Shown: piece after piece, positions 46,851-59,640 of the stretch
Layout: the number at the start of each line of letters is the position of its first letter
Numbering within the stretch: the stretch's first letter is position 1
Source of the DNA: Diphasiastrum complanatum
Taxonomy: Eukaryota > Streptophyta > Lycopodiopsida > Lycopodiales > Lycopodiaceae
Length of the DNA stretch: 64,000 nt
Direction of reading: 5' to 3'
Assembly (NCBI GenBank): GCA_029204225.1
Contig: CM055101.1
Span: 45,258,180 to 45,322,179 of the forward strand
Notes under the pieces: generated by a model
Database searches by the model: none
Told to the model about the DNA's origin: nothing
Seen by the model: the letters and a program-made list of their open reading frames with translations, nothing else
Made by a program: the position numbers and the translations under genes

Positions 46851-49209
46851 CTACATGATATGCTCTGCCGCATTCTTGGATGAACTGGCACCAGCCTCGG
46901 GAACTGGTTCTGGAGTCTGTAACTGTCTGCTCTGGACTGAGTTCCAGATAGTAGAGAAGAATGCATCATGCTGGCACTTCCCTCTCAAGGACTCGAGTAA
47001 CTCACTACGAATCTGAGTAAAACTCAACTCGTTTATCATAGGCATTCTACTAAGTGCATCTGCTACTGTGTTGGATTTCCCTTGTCTATATCTGATAGAC
47101 ATATCAAACTCTTGCATTGACTCAGCCCAACGAGCTTTCCGACCTCTGAGCTCAGGCTGATTGCAAAGGTATCTGAGACTTTCATGGTCTGTCAGGACCT
47201 CAAAGTTGGCAACATATAAATAATGCCTCCAAGTCTTAAGGGCATGAACTATAGAAAAGAGTTCCTTTTCATAGGCACTGTACCTAGTCTGTAAAAGTTG
47301 TTTTTGGGACATCTTCCAACTTTATACGGACTTGATCTTAGGTCTATTTTACTAAAAAACTTAGCCCCGTCGAGTTGATCAAACAACTCGTCTGCCCGAG
47401 GCATAGGGTACTTATTCTTAATTGTGACTTTATTGAGGGCTCTATAATCTACGCAAAGACGCATAGACCCCTCTTTCTTTTTCACCAAAAGGATTGGTGA
47501 GGGCCATGGTGAACTACTGGTCTGAATTTGGCCTTTCCCAAGATTATCTGTTAATTGCCTAGTTACTTCTTCATCCTCTGTTCGGCTGACCCGATACGGA
47601 GGTTTAGAAACAGGTGCTGTATCTGGTACTAGGTTTATTACATGATCTACTTCTCAGCTAGGTGGTAAACCATGGTAAATCTTCAGGAAAAACATCTTTA
47701 AATTTAGACAACAAAGTTTCTAATTTACTGATTTTCTGCTATAAAGAACTGGAAATAGAAACTTCTGGAATAAACTGAAAGTCACATAAGAATACCTGAT
47801 GGTCGTCGTCTCCGATTAGTTGACAGAGCTCTGAACTGCAGACCATGCTGGGAACATCATGCTCCCCATGCAACTAGATCTCTTGGTCTTTATGCTGAAA
47901 GCTGAGGGTGTTCTTCCATTTGCTGAGGAAGGTGTGTAGAATGTTTGCGTTTCTATCCTTCTCTTCCCCAAGAAAAGTAGGAGGCTTTAAGTCTTTAAAG
48001 GCACCGGGGTGAGACCGTATAGGCTCACTCGCAACTGATGGAAGTGGAGAAGGGGACAACTGAGAAGTGGAGGGAAGGCTTCCTTTCGCAAGCTCAAAAT
48101 CACTTGAAATTGGCTAAAGTCAGTTTCAGTTCATCCACCTCTGTCACTTGGAAAAACTGCTCCTTGGTAACCAATTCGTCGAGTTCTTCGGCGAATTGTT
48201 CCTGTTTTTCTACTTCCATGGGTCCTTTCCCCTTACTGAACCTCAGGGATTCCGTTTCTAATTCATAAATGCCTCTTGTCAGGGGTTGATCATGTCCTGG
48301 AGAAGTGGTCATTTTCAGAGATAGAAAAGGAGTGTTTGACGTTTCTTCTCAAAAAAAGTCAGAAAGACTAATTTACAACTGTACAAAGGAAGGGAAAAAA
48401 AACTTAGCTGTTTCCGAGGACTGTACTTCCAAAGAAAATATGAAGAAGAACCCTCTCAGCTCTTCGATAGTAAAATTCAGACCTGCTGTCCCGGAAAATC
48501 CAAGTTTGAGGCTCCAAAAATGGTTCAAAATTTCCGGATTACTGAGGACTGCTCGCTGATCTGATTGCAGACCTGGGGCTCCAAAAAACCAGGCAAAAGA
48601 CCAAAAAAAGTGCAAGAACTTCCGAGTTTTGTAGCTCCCTACCCTCGCTGATTGGACAGCAACCCGTCTGGCCAAAATTCCTCTGATTTGAGGCCCAAAA
48701 TCGATCTGAAATTCTGATTTTTCTTCAACACCCTGATCGCTGGTCTGTAGGCACAAACCTAGTGCAAAAAGTTCTGAAAATTGCTGAAAATCAGGGATGA
48801 ATCTTGGAATTTCTCCCCCTCTGTCCAGCGCTGGACCTGCAGTAGAAATCCGCTCCAAATTCCACTCAAATTGTCCCGAATTTCCACTCTAAAATTAAGA
48901 AAGAAGGCTGCTCTGTCAGCGCTGGCCCTGCTCCAAGGTTTCTACTCTGTATTCACTCTAAAATCCGGAAATTTCACTCCGAAATCGAGGTTCAAACCTG
49001 ATTTGGCAGCGCTGGCCCTGTCCTAGAAAACTGGTTGAAAATCTACTCTAAAAACGAGTAATCCTACGGAGATTTCTACCATAGATAGCTGGTTCTCCAG
49101 TGTTGACCCTGCTCTATTTATCTCTGGAAATTAGCAAGGATTGCTATACGCTCTGATAGATTTCTCCCCTGAAACTGAGCTCCCAAAGAAGGAGATGGCT
49201 CTGATACCA
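46851..49209 (-). mobile_element. Ty3/gypsy fossil, minus strand
   Basis: From the primer-binding site complement GGCTCTGATACCA (49197-49209) leftwards: a repeat-filled leader (48550-49110), a gag-like region (about 48310-47870), reverse transcriptase ([20 protein letters not shown], about 47465-47400; [12 protein letters not shown]) and RNase H ([37 protein letters not shown], about 47275-47035). Integrase is not recognised to the left of it. Broken in several places. Confidence 0.8.
48550..49110. repeat. Leader minisatellite of the minus-strand gypsy
   Basis: The core CAGCGCTGG(C/A)CCTG recurs near 48826, 48917, 49017 and, weaker, 49097, with more diverged cores (CGCTGATCTG, CGCTGATTGG, CGCTGGTCTG) near 48555, 48645 and 48730. 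The period is about 80-100 bases, with AT-rich linkers (CACTCTAAAAT). It fills the space between primer-binding site and gag. Confidence 0.6.
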
Positions 49210-49210
49210 G

Positions 49211-49950
49211 TGTAAGAGATCCTAACACCACAATAGGGCAAACACTAATTGATCCACCCAGCCTTGCCTACTCCTTGATATGGAGCAATCCCCTCCTAGC
49301 CTAGTGTGAGGCCTGGTAGCATGCGTACTGCTAAGTGTCGGCCACGTGGCTCTGACGTAGCCGACTGCACGTCGGGACCCAACGTGGGGCCCTATCCTAC
49401 TGACAGGGTCCCTAGGCTGTGTTAGGCCCGCCATGGCTATGGACCGTGCCGAGGCACACTACTCACACTGTTTTGCCCTGTTGGTTGTGTACGCTGGACA
49501 CGACCCTGACTGTGGTTTCTGACCTCCTATGTTCTCTAGGGTTCGGCACTAGTTACATGCTCGTAGCAATAACCTACTGGATGAGCTTCAAATTTTCAGG
49601 CAGGAGACCTTGGAGTTCACCATTGACGCTTTTGAGAGAGGGCAATAAACTGACCATGGTCCATTACAGTTTAAACTTGTTACTTCACATTTTACTGCAC
49701 AGTTAGTCAATCATATTGTAACTTGTTGGAACTTGGTTGTAACTTGCTAGTATGTCCCCAAATTGCGCCGCCTTGCCATCAGGATTCTCTCACAGGACTG
49801 CACTTCAGTGCTCATTGATGATTGTACATTAGATCATTGTAGTTACTAGTCTGTAGATGTTCATGTCACTAGATGAGCATTGACTCTTGAGCTGTTTACA
49901 GTGTAGTATGTACACATCATGCCATATTGGGGCTACTTCGTAAAAAGATA
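49211..49950 (-). repeat. Probable 5' LTR of minus-strand gypsy
   Basis: Starts TGTAAGAGATCC directly beyond the primer-binding site complement. The first 230 bases are GC-rich with CG pairs, the rest is AT-rich. The outer end is not certain because a copia element starts at 49955. Confidence 0.5.
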
Positions 49951-50249
49951 GTTTTGTTAGGAATTAATGTTTATTTGATAATGATAGTTTGGCCATGCCT
50001 GCGTGCTATTTTAGGGGCCATTCTATTTTTGTATCACAAATTTTGACATGGTATTAGAGCAGGCCCTTTGGTGAGAGAGAGAGTTTGTATTTGCAGATGT
50101 GCAATCAAATTGGAGGAGCTGAAGCTGCATGTGGAGTCAACGTTGTTAGGAAGACAACGGGAATCTTCTAGGAGAAGATTGAAGGGAAGTTATTGGCTGT
50201 TTACAGACCTGAATTACAATTTTTCAGGTTGATTGCTGGTTTTCTGGTG

Positions 50250-50640
50250 CAGAGGTCACATCTGGAGCAGGCTTTACCTGAGGGCGGCAGATCTGGTGCA
50301 GGTTCATCTGAGGGCGGCAGATCTGTTGCAGGTCCTTCTAAGGGTGGCAGTATCTGAACAGGTGGCTTCTGAGGGCGGCAGTAGCTGAGCAGGTGGTTTC
50401 CAGGGCGGTGCAGGCAGTAACCGAGCAAGTTATAGCAGGTGCAGGTCCATATGAGGGCAGCAACAGCAGGTGCAGGAGCATTTGAGGAAGGCAGACCTGG
50501 TGCAGGTCCAGACAGGTAGTACCTGAGGCAGCAACGACCAGGACAGGTGTTCCTGAGGGCGGCAGCAGCTGGGGGAGGCAGTACCTGAGCCAGTAGTGAT
50601 CAGACAGGCAGCACCTGAGGCAGCAGGTGTTCCTCAATAT
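50250..50640. repeat. Leader minisatellite of the copia element, about 30-base unit
   Basis: The unit is close to CTGAGGGCGGCAG followed by ATCTGGTGCAGGT, repeated about ten times with growing divergence. It lies between the primer-binding site and the coding part of the copia element at 49955. Confidence 0.75.
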
Positions 50641-51150
50641 CAGCTATGTCAAAGCAACACATGGTGGTGCAGTTTGATGAACAACGGTGTCTCATCAAGA
50701 GGAAAAATAATGAAGTAGTAGTTGAGGGCATACTTGTAGGGCGATTGTACAAACTTCAAGCTCAGGTGGTGGATCATCATGCAAGTGTTGCAGATATTGG
50801 ATCATTGAGTAATTTATGGCATGAGAGGTTTGGACATCTGAATTACAAAAGTCTACAAGTCTTGAGGAAATTTAACATGGTTACAAGTTTACCTCAAGTC
50901 GTTTCTGATCACAAGGTTTGTGAAGGCAGTCTTAGGCAAGCATCATATGAAGAAATTTTTACCTAGTACATTCAGGGCGAAAAATGTTCTAGAAGTTGTT
51001 CATACAGATTTGTGTGGTCCTAATACCTATGAGGACTCAATCTTATGGGGGAGCAAGTTACTTTATGGTGTTTGTGGATGATTATTCTAGGAAGACATGG
51101 TTATCTTCTGAAGAATAAGGGTGAAACATTCAAATATCTCACATCGTTTA

Positions 51151-54100
51151 TGTTACGACTCAGTCTAGTTCTGACATGACCTCGGCATGACTGGTCACTC
51201 AGAGGGCTTGAGGCCAAGTTGGCAAGGGTCAATGACTGGGAAGGGCATCGTTTCCAAGTGGGAACCGATGTATCACGAAATCCCGTGATCCGGTGAGACC
51301 ATCTGACAAGCTGTCAGAGATGCGGTCGCGTAACCGTCGGGGCCCTAGCTGTTAGTGCTAGCCGGCAAGCAGTCGGAGTGACCAGTTGGTGTCATCGGTA
51401 ATGACGGGGCATGCATATCTACACACAATGTCATGATGAATGGTGTCATTAGAGACACAAGCACATATCTATATATACATATATAAGACTTTCTTGCAAT
51501 AGTGTTGCTACTCATACATGCCATCAACAATATGATATATGGTGTCACGTGTTCTGGGATGCATTTTAGAATGTGGACAACAATTATGCATCTCGGAACA
51601 CATTCTGGGATTTTGTCCTGGAACGTAATCTCGAAACACAAATTTTGTTTTTTTGATATGGGTGTCAAACAACTCATCTAAAACATTTCGGGTTCCTAAA
51701 TGCTAGCGTTCTAGAACGACCCTTCTGGAATGCTGCCCTCCTAGAACACGTTCTGGGTCTTGTGTTAAATTGGTATAATGATATGATGCATTGCTATTAT
51801 GATATAGGCTTGTCATTTTGATATCTTAATATTGTAGATCAGTGGTTGCACAAGTGGGAAGAGTATTTTGATTTGAAACGGGCACCCACCGATGAAGGCT
51901 GGCGTGTTCGTAAGGCAGCTTACCATTTTATTGACTTTGCTGACAGGTGGTGGCGCAAGTTGCTGAAATCACAGCAAGCCCCATTCACCTGAGTTGACTT
52001 CAAGCGCTGTTTTCGGGCGCAGTTCATTCCTCCACATGAGCATGTGCGTGCGATGGATGCTTGGTTCTTGCATCGTCAGAGGCAGCACATGGTGCAGGAA
52101 TATGCTGATCAGTATAGAGAGATGCTGATCAAGATACCAGAGGAGATTCCCGAGTGGCTGGTAGTCCACAAGTTCATATTTGGTCTTCGTGCAAAGTTGA
52201 GGCCTTCAGTTCTTAATGAAGTATGCAAAACCTTGGAAGAGGCAGTTGCTACGGCCCTCAACTTTGAAGGCAATGTTCGCAACAAGGCTGAATTTGGAGT
52301 GGCAAGTGTGCCCTAGAAGATGGGTTCGCGGAAGTCCGGCCAAGCTGGTCAAAGGGATTTCCCGCAGAAGGATCCTATCCAGATGCAGCAGACTTTGAAG
52401 CGAAAATCGGCATCTCCTATGGCTCGTCGTGCTTACGACAAGTCACCATTTACTCATGAGCAAAAGGATAAGGCCAAGAGGAAGGCTTGTGTTTCTTCTG
52501 CCTTGGCAAACATTTGTTCAAAGATTGTCCTCGACGCACGGGCAAGAAGCTCCATGTTTTACAGCAGCGTCAAGAGGAGGGCAAGGATGAATGTATCCTG
52601 GATGATCTGTTGGTCAGTGATGATGATGACGCTAGACGTGTCATGACTATTTCGGGGCGGAGCTTGTTCCAGAAGCACCAGTTTGTTTTCTTTCCACCAA
52701 GGCGCGAGAGGCCTATCAGTTTCCAGAAAGTGAACTGATACGGATGAGAGGGAAGCTGGAAGGTCATGATGTGCTTGTCCTATTTGACACCGGCTCTTCC
52801 CATAATATTATCAACTTTCGTGTGGTAAAGAAGTTGCACTTGGCTACTGTTCCTTCGGATTACTGGTATACAGTTGAGATGCCAGATGGTAAGGGAACAG
52901 AGGTTTGGGATAGGAGAGTCTCTCAGGCATTGTTGTCCATTCAGACCTATGTTGAGAAGTTAGACTTTGAGATAACCAAATTAGCTAAGTTTGATATCGT
53001 GCTTGGTAAGCGGTGGCATGCGAGTAAGCAGCCCGCTATAGATTTTAAGACTCATGTATATAAGTTCGGGCATGAGGGTTTGTCTCATGTTCTGAAGGGG
53101 GAGCGACCTACTGTTGAAGGTCCTCTTGTTACCTTGATGCAAATAAAGAAAATGGAGTTGCAGTATGTGTGGTTGTGTTATCTTGCAAATGTGAATGTTG
53201 ATTCCAGTTTTAGTTGTTTGCAAATAAACCCACTCGCAACTTCATCTAATTTAATAACTTTGGTTAATGCTAATTTGTTACAGCAGGGAAGGAAAATGTG
53301 GTCGCCGATGCGCTATCTCGGATACTGCATCAGATGAGCTTTACTGTAGTTGACAATGATCTCATGGAGGAGATCAAGAAGGCTCAGCAGGACGATCCAC
53401 ATTGTCAACGTGTGTGGCCTGAGGTGCGCTAGGGTTTTGATCATGCGGAAGAGTCGGCCGAGGCTGTCGCTCCCGCAGAGACACACACTGGGACATATTT
53501 AACATACACCGTGAAGGAAGGTATTTTATTGAGAAATGGAAAAGTTTTCGTGCCAGACTTGAAGGACCTATGTCGTAGGATTCTTCATGAATGCCATGAT
53601 AGTCCCTGCGCAGGGCACCCGGGTATTGATAGGACTACTAAGTTAGTCAGACGGCATTATTTCTGGCCAGGATTGTAGCAAGATGTTAGGGAGTACGTCC
53701 AGCGTTGCACGGCTTGTCAAGTGAACAAGGCCGAGAGAGTAAGTCCTCTGAGCTTGCTCCACCCTTTAGAGATACCTACAGGAAGGTGGGAAAGCATCTC
53801 TATGGACTTTATTGTTGGTCTACCCAAGACGCAGAAGGGATTTAATTCCATTATGGTAGTGGTAGATAGGTTCTCTAAGATGGCTCACTTCATCGCAACG
53901 ACCACGAAGGTCACAGCTCCGCAAGATGCTGAGTTGTTTATCCAGAACGTAGTCAGGTTACATGGTCTTCCTAGGTCCATTGTCTCTGACAGGGATCCCA
54001 AGTTTACGGGAAATTTCTGGACTGAGGTGTTCGCCAAGCTGGGAACACAGTTGCGAACGAGTAGTACTGAGCATCCTCAGACGGATGGCCAGATGGAGAG

Positions 54101-55330
54101 AGTGAATCAGATCTTAGAGGATATGCTTAGAGCATATGTAAGTGGTACGCAAACAGACTGGGTAAAGCATTTACCACTATTGGAGTTTGCGTATAATGAT
54201 AAGAGACATGCGTCCACAGGATTGAGTCCATTTGAACTTAATTATGGTTTTGGGCCATTGAGTCCTATAACCATAGGCATTCCACAGAAGGTACCTAGCG
54301 TCGCAGAGTTTTTGACTCAGATGCAGCAGAGGCTAGAGATGGCACGAGATAACTTGTCCAGGGCTATGGCCAAGGCAGAGAGTTATGCTCGTGAGAACCG
54401 TACCTACAGGAAATTTGAGGTAGGAGATTGGGTATATTTACTAGTCCCTCCGAAGTTGAAGGTGCTACGCACAGGAAGGTGTGCCAAGATATCTCCTAGG
54501 TTTTGTGGACCATGGTTGATTATCAAGAAGGTTAGTGGTGTGGCTTATAAGCTACAGCTACCTGTGGGATGCAAGGTGCATCCAGTGTTTCATGTTAGCA
54601 AACTCAAGCGATGTTTGCACGATGGCGATAATTTGGTAGAAGGTCTAGTTTCTCTGGAGGAGAAAGACACTATAGATTATGGGCCAGATAGAGTCCTAAA
54701 TCGGAGAGAGCGACGATTGAGGAATCGTCTTCTCCGAGAGTATCTAGTGGCTTGGAAAGGTCATCCATTGTCTGATGCTACCTGGGAGACGCAACAGTTG
54801 TAGAAGTCTTACCCATGATTTGTCATCGAGGACCGATGACTTGCCAAAAGAGGGAAGGATTGTTACGACTCAGTCTAGTTCTGACATGACCTCGGCATGA
54901 CCGGTCACTTAGAGGGCCTGAGGCCAAGTTGGCAAGGGTCAGTGACCGGGAAGGGCATCGCTTCCAAGTGGGAACCGATGTATCACGAAATCCCGTGATC
55001 CGGTGAGACCGTCTGACAAGCTGTCAGAGATGCGGTCGCGTAACCGTCGGGGCCCTAGCTGTTAGTGCTAGCCGGCAAGCAGTCGGGGTGACCAGTTGGT
55101 ATCATCGGAGATGACGGGGCATGGGGGTGGTATCCCGTGAGTCACTCACTATTCAAAGGTCGCATGCAGTGTTTACGCCAGATGGCCTGATCAACCACTG
55201 GGGGGTACCTCGTGTATGTTGACAGGAATAGCAGGTAGTGGACTCGAGGAGGGGTACCTATGGTTGGGAGGATCATTCCACACACCGGCCTTCAGGAGTT
55301 GAGCAGCTTAGAGAGTTTTGGTTGCTCACA
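51151..55330 (+). mobile_element. Ty3/gypsy element nested in copia
   Basis: Bounded by TGTTACGACTC at 51151 and TTGCTCACA at 55330, with GTTTA on both sides (51146-51150 and 55331-55335), a 5-base target duplication. The 3' LTR is 54861-55330 (470 bases); the 5' LTR shares its first 265 bases, about 4 percent different. Parts seen: gag (RWWRKLLKSQ, LHRQRQHMVQEYADQYREM, about 51850-52300), knuckle CFFCLGKHLFKDC (52487), protease LFDTGSSHNII (52780), end of RNase H (NVVADALSR, 53300), integrase with HHCC finger (53580-53720) and core FIVGLPKTQKGFNSIMVVVD, then VHPVFHVSKLKRC and a chromo-like end WKGHPLSDATWE (54750). The reverse transcriptase is not recognised, so the element is shorter than usual and broken. 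At typical plant rates the LTR difference suggests roughly one to two million years. Confidence 0.92.
54861..55330 (+). repeat. Gypsy 3' LTR
   Basis: 470 bases from TGTTACGACTC to TTGCTCACA. It directly follows the purine-rich tract AAAAGAGGGAAGGAT, which would act as the polypurine tract. The right flank GTTTA matches the left flank of the element. Confidence 0.85.
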
Positions 55331-57764
55331 GTTTAAGACATAGGTGGAGAAAGAAACAGATAGACAAATTAAGATACTTCACTTGGACAAAGGGGGAGAG
55401 AATCTTTCTACGGAATTTTAGGTGTTTTGCAAGGATTGTGGTATAAAGAGACAATTTGCAAACACGGACACGCCTCAACAAAATAGAGTTGTGGAGTATG
55501 CTCAAGAGTAAAAATCTTCCAAATATGTTTTGGGGTGAAGCAGTTAAAACGGGGGTTTATCTTTTGAATCGAAGTCCTACAAAGGTTGTAGATAATCGAA
55601 CTCCAGAGGAAGCTTACATGGGTCGGAAGCCAGATGTGAGTCATTTGAGAGTGTTTGGGAGTATTGCTTATTCTTACATACCTAAGAATTCTAGGAGGCA
55701 ATTGGATTCTAAGGCGACCAAGTGTTTATTTCTTGGTTACGATAGTCAAGAGAAGGGATACAGGTTATATGGCTTGAAGGGTTAGAAAATACATAAGTAG
55801 GGATGTAGTCTTTGATGAGGAGGCAACTCATGAAGATACAGAGATATATTTTGATAAGGATCAAGATGGAGGAATCCCTATATTATGTGACGAGTTATTA
55901 AAGGAACCTGAATCGACACATGTATCGCCTACGCCAATCCAAGAACCTAAAGTGACTTTGGTTGAGATAGGAAAGAGGAAGGAGAGGTCAAGTATATGGG
56001 ATACTTACTCACCTCCTACTTCACCAGGCAGGAAGCATCCTACATCAGAAGCTAGAAGATTGCCTAGATGGTATTACGATACTATCAAGGATAGTGCCAT
56101 TATGGAATAGGGAGAGTCCAGTACGCATGGAACTAGGAGATCGGCTAGACTTGAAAAGCAACATGAAGATCAAGATCGACAGGAGGTTCGATAGGAGGAT
56201 CATCATGAAGATGGGGATGTACATTTTGCATATATGGCCACAATATTAGAAACCAAGGATCCATGTACTTTTAGAGAGGCTGAAAAAGAGGATATTTGGA
56301 GGAAAGCTATGGATGAGGAGTACGACTCAATCATGAAGAACAGACTTGTTCATTTACCTACAGGTAAAAAGGCCATTGGATGCAAGTGGGTCTTTAGAAC
56401 TAAGTACAAATCAGATGGTTCTATAGATAAACATAAGGCAAGATTGGTGGCAAAAGGTTATGCTCAACAAGAAGGGATTGACTATGAGGAAACTTTTGCA
56501 CCAGTTGCTAAGTCTACTACTATGAGGATTGTTTTATCATTGGCAGCTCAGTTTGGATGGGATATTCAACAAATGGATGTAAAGAGTGCATTCCTGAATG
56601 GATTTCTAGAGGAAGAAGTCTACATGGAGCAGCCAGAGGGATACATAGTAGCAAGACATGAAGACAAGGTTTGCAGGTTGGACAAGGCACATGTGGACTT
56701 AAGTAGGCACCCAGGGCGTGGTACACGAGGATTGACACATACTTTGAGGAGCTTGGATTTCAGAGAAGTAGTTCGGAGCATACACTTTATGTTTTGATCA
56801 GAGATGGTTATATTGTGATTGTAGTGATGTATGTGGATGACCTTGTTATTACAGGATCTGATCATACTTTGATTCAGGGGATCAAGAAAGATCTTTCATC
56901 AGAGTTTGACATGGAAGATCTTGGTTCACTACAATATTTTTTTGGGATTGAGGTATGGAGAGTAGTATAGGGGCTATTTATTTCTCAATCTAATTACGCT
57001 CATGAACTTCTTGAAAAGTTCAATATGTCAGAGTGCAAGCCTATCTCTACACCATATGATAGTGGATGTAAGCTTACTAAAGCTGGAAGATCAGGATGGA
57101 GATGAAATGTTATATAGAAAGCTTGTTGGAAGCTTAATCTATCTAACTACTACAAGACCAGATATTGCTTTATGTTGTGAGTATCGTTAGTCAGTTTATG
57201 GCTAAGTCTAAGCAGATTCATTGGGAAGCTGCTAAGCGAATACTCAGATATATCCAGGGCACTTTGAGATTTGGTATTCTCTATGGTAGACAGGATGATT
57301 TTAAGTTACAGGGATATGTGGATGCTGATTGGGCTGGAGATGCGGAAGATCAAAGATCTACTACAGGTTATGTTTTTAGTCTTGGTCTGGTGCTATCTCT
57401 TGGTGTTCAAAAAAACAGCATACTATTGCTTCATCATCTACAGAGGCAGAATTTCGAGCTACTACGAGTGCAACATGTGAAGCAATATGGTTGCGAAGGA
57501 TTCTACATGATCTACATATGGTACAAGATTCACCTACAATACTTCAGTGCGACAATCAGAGCTGTATTAAATTGGCGAAAATCCACTTTTTTACAGCAGG
57601 ACAAACCATATTGAAGTACACCAACACTTCATCAGAGAGAAAATTCAAAGTGATGAAGTGGAGCTTATCTATTGTCCTACGGAAGAGCAAGTTGCGGATA
57701 TTTTTACCAAAGGACTTGGCAAAGAAAAATTTCAGAAGTTTAGAGGTAATAGATAACAAAGTAA

Positions 57765-58175
57765 ACATTAAGTATTTGATACCCCTTAATGATAGTTTGG
57801 CCATGCCTGCGTGCTATTTTAGGGGCCATTTTATTTATAGTAAATTCGTTTTTTAAAGCTTATGCATGTAGGTGGGTCCACTACAACTAAATTAGGATCT
57901 ATTTAGTACTTAGAAATTCATCTTGGGACTTTACCCAATATATGTTGTAATTATAGCAATTAGCTTTTACTCTTTTGTTATTTAGTTTAGGCTCTTAGCT
58001 TTCCTCATTGATTAGAGAATCTATTTAAGTAGGCTGGCGCCCCACCACAATTATTGTATTATGCTAGAGCATTGCTCAATTCTCCTACGATCTGAATTCT
58101 CTCTTTTGCTTGGTTTTGTGTGAGTGCTAGTAGGACTAGTAACTTCATCTAGAATTTGTATCACAAATTCTGACA
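57765..58175 (+). repeat. Copia 3' LTR
   Basis: Matches the LTR at 62006-62436 from ATTTGATACCCCTTAATGAT onwards through GGCTGGCGCCCCACCACAAT and GTGCTAGTAGGACTAGTA to the end AAATTCTGACA. Identity is about 90 percent by eye. The two copia elements belong to one family. Confidence 0.85.
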
Positions 58176-59640
58176 AGTGTCTCATGCATTTGTGGTACCC
58201 GGCATTGCATTACCTACATAGACACGATATGACTCTTGATGATGAGAGTGGGGCCAGAAATTCCTTCGTAGAAGCCCACAGTGGGTTATCAACAAAGTGT
58301 TTTCCACCAATCCAGTACAATAATGGTACAACACACATCCTAAAGTGACGTTGTTCAAGAAATGTTTTCACCCCAAACTACTATTTATCCTCATTAATGA
58401 TCTTATACTTAGAGCAACATTCTATTTTTGTGACTCAAAAAGATATCTCTAAAAAAGCAACAAATATAATTGTTAAGAATGAAAACTGTTGGTAGCATGA
58501 TAATGCATATAAAGATTATGACCGCTGCATGTTACTCACACCTAGTAAATGCCTTTCACATTGACACATTCATTCATAAATATTCCCTAAAATCTTAATG
58601 ATGAAGCAGACTCATCACCTTTATCAGTAAAAAAATGATGGTTGAACGAAGGCCGTCTAGAGTACATTTGTATTCAGTGACACTTGGGGGGGGGGAGGGC
58701 ATTATCAGGTTACTATCACTCCTGCCACCATTACTCTCTCTTTCCACATCAATTGCCTTCTGTCATGTTTGACAAGATGGACACCTTTAGAGTGGCTTGG
58801 TTCCAGGGGAAAGAGATATGTTAGTCATTCAATAGTGTATCATACAGGCTTTTACGTTCAATGAGCTATTGAAAGGTTTTGTTGAGGTATGTGTGTGTGC
58901 TACTGCGCTTCAATGTATATGTTGACAATGTGCTCTAGATGGTACATCAGTGGGTGGGTTGATTCTTACCCATGGCGGTATGTTTCAACCCCTTTGGGTA
59001 CAGGCATTTCTTTGTGTTTCAAGGGATTGGCCAACTCTAGGCTTCTACAAAAAGCAATTTTCTTTCCAAGAACTCAAGTAATCATAACCAGTAGGGTTAA
59101 TGCTATGCATGCTAGTATGAAAAAGGAAATCATTCGCATACAGTATTGCTCACAACATCATGATTATTATTACCATTCAGAACAAGATTATGGTATCACT
59201 TACTCTGAGCACAACAACTAAGCCTCATGGTAAAAATAGTGTACCTCAGGTCATGCCAACAATTGTCTTACTTGTCAGAATCATAGATGGCCCGTTTTGC
59301 CACTCAGACAAATGAACTTCTAGCCATATTGTTGCCACACATTGCCATGATCAAGACCACCACAGATTGATTTCATGGGCAGCCAATAGGGCGATTTTCC
59401 AGCAATAGTTAGGCGAAGTTTAGAACTATAGAAGAGCGTGTGATAGGTAGTACATAGGCCACAGTCACTCAGGAAGAGGGCATTATTCCCTCAACAAAAG
59501 ATCACGGATTGTGGGAAAAATACCATGTTAGAAGGCGATGGACGGCCTATTAAAAAGTCCTGGAATTGCTTGAAAATTGGGCAATAGACTCCTAGCAAAC
59601 GGAGGTGGAATTGGGGCGAAGACTAGAAAATTTGGCCCAA
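58176..59640. other. No gene recognised
   Basis: Short frames only; a G run at 58686-58696. The right part may be the decayed 3' end of the minus-strand LINE at 59640-60830, but no clear motif was seen. Confidence 0.4.

Larger units (their letters stand above)
49955..58175 (+). mobile_element. Ty1/copia element with a gypsy nested in it
   Basis: A short 5' LTR (49955-50048, starting TGTTAGGAATTAATG) is followed by primer-binding site TGGTATTAGAGC, a repeat-rich leader, pre-integrase and integrase start (LWHERFGHLNYKSLQVLRKF, 50816-50880). After the nested gypsy the rest resumes: integrase (QQNRVVEYAQE-like, GEAVKTGVYLLNRSP, about 55470-55585), reverse transcriptase (GCKWVFRTKYKSDGSIDKHK, about 56380; YVDDLVITGSDHT, about 56830) and RNase H (AKRILRYIQGTLRFG, YVDADWAGD, about 57230-57350). 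The 3' LTR ends at 58175 (about 57765-58175). Broken in several places. Confidence 0.88.

Noticed and set aside
50250-50640. CRISPR-like or coding collagen-type repeat
   Set aside because: Units are adjacent without spacers and have stops in every frame; the array sits in a copia leader.
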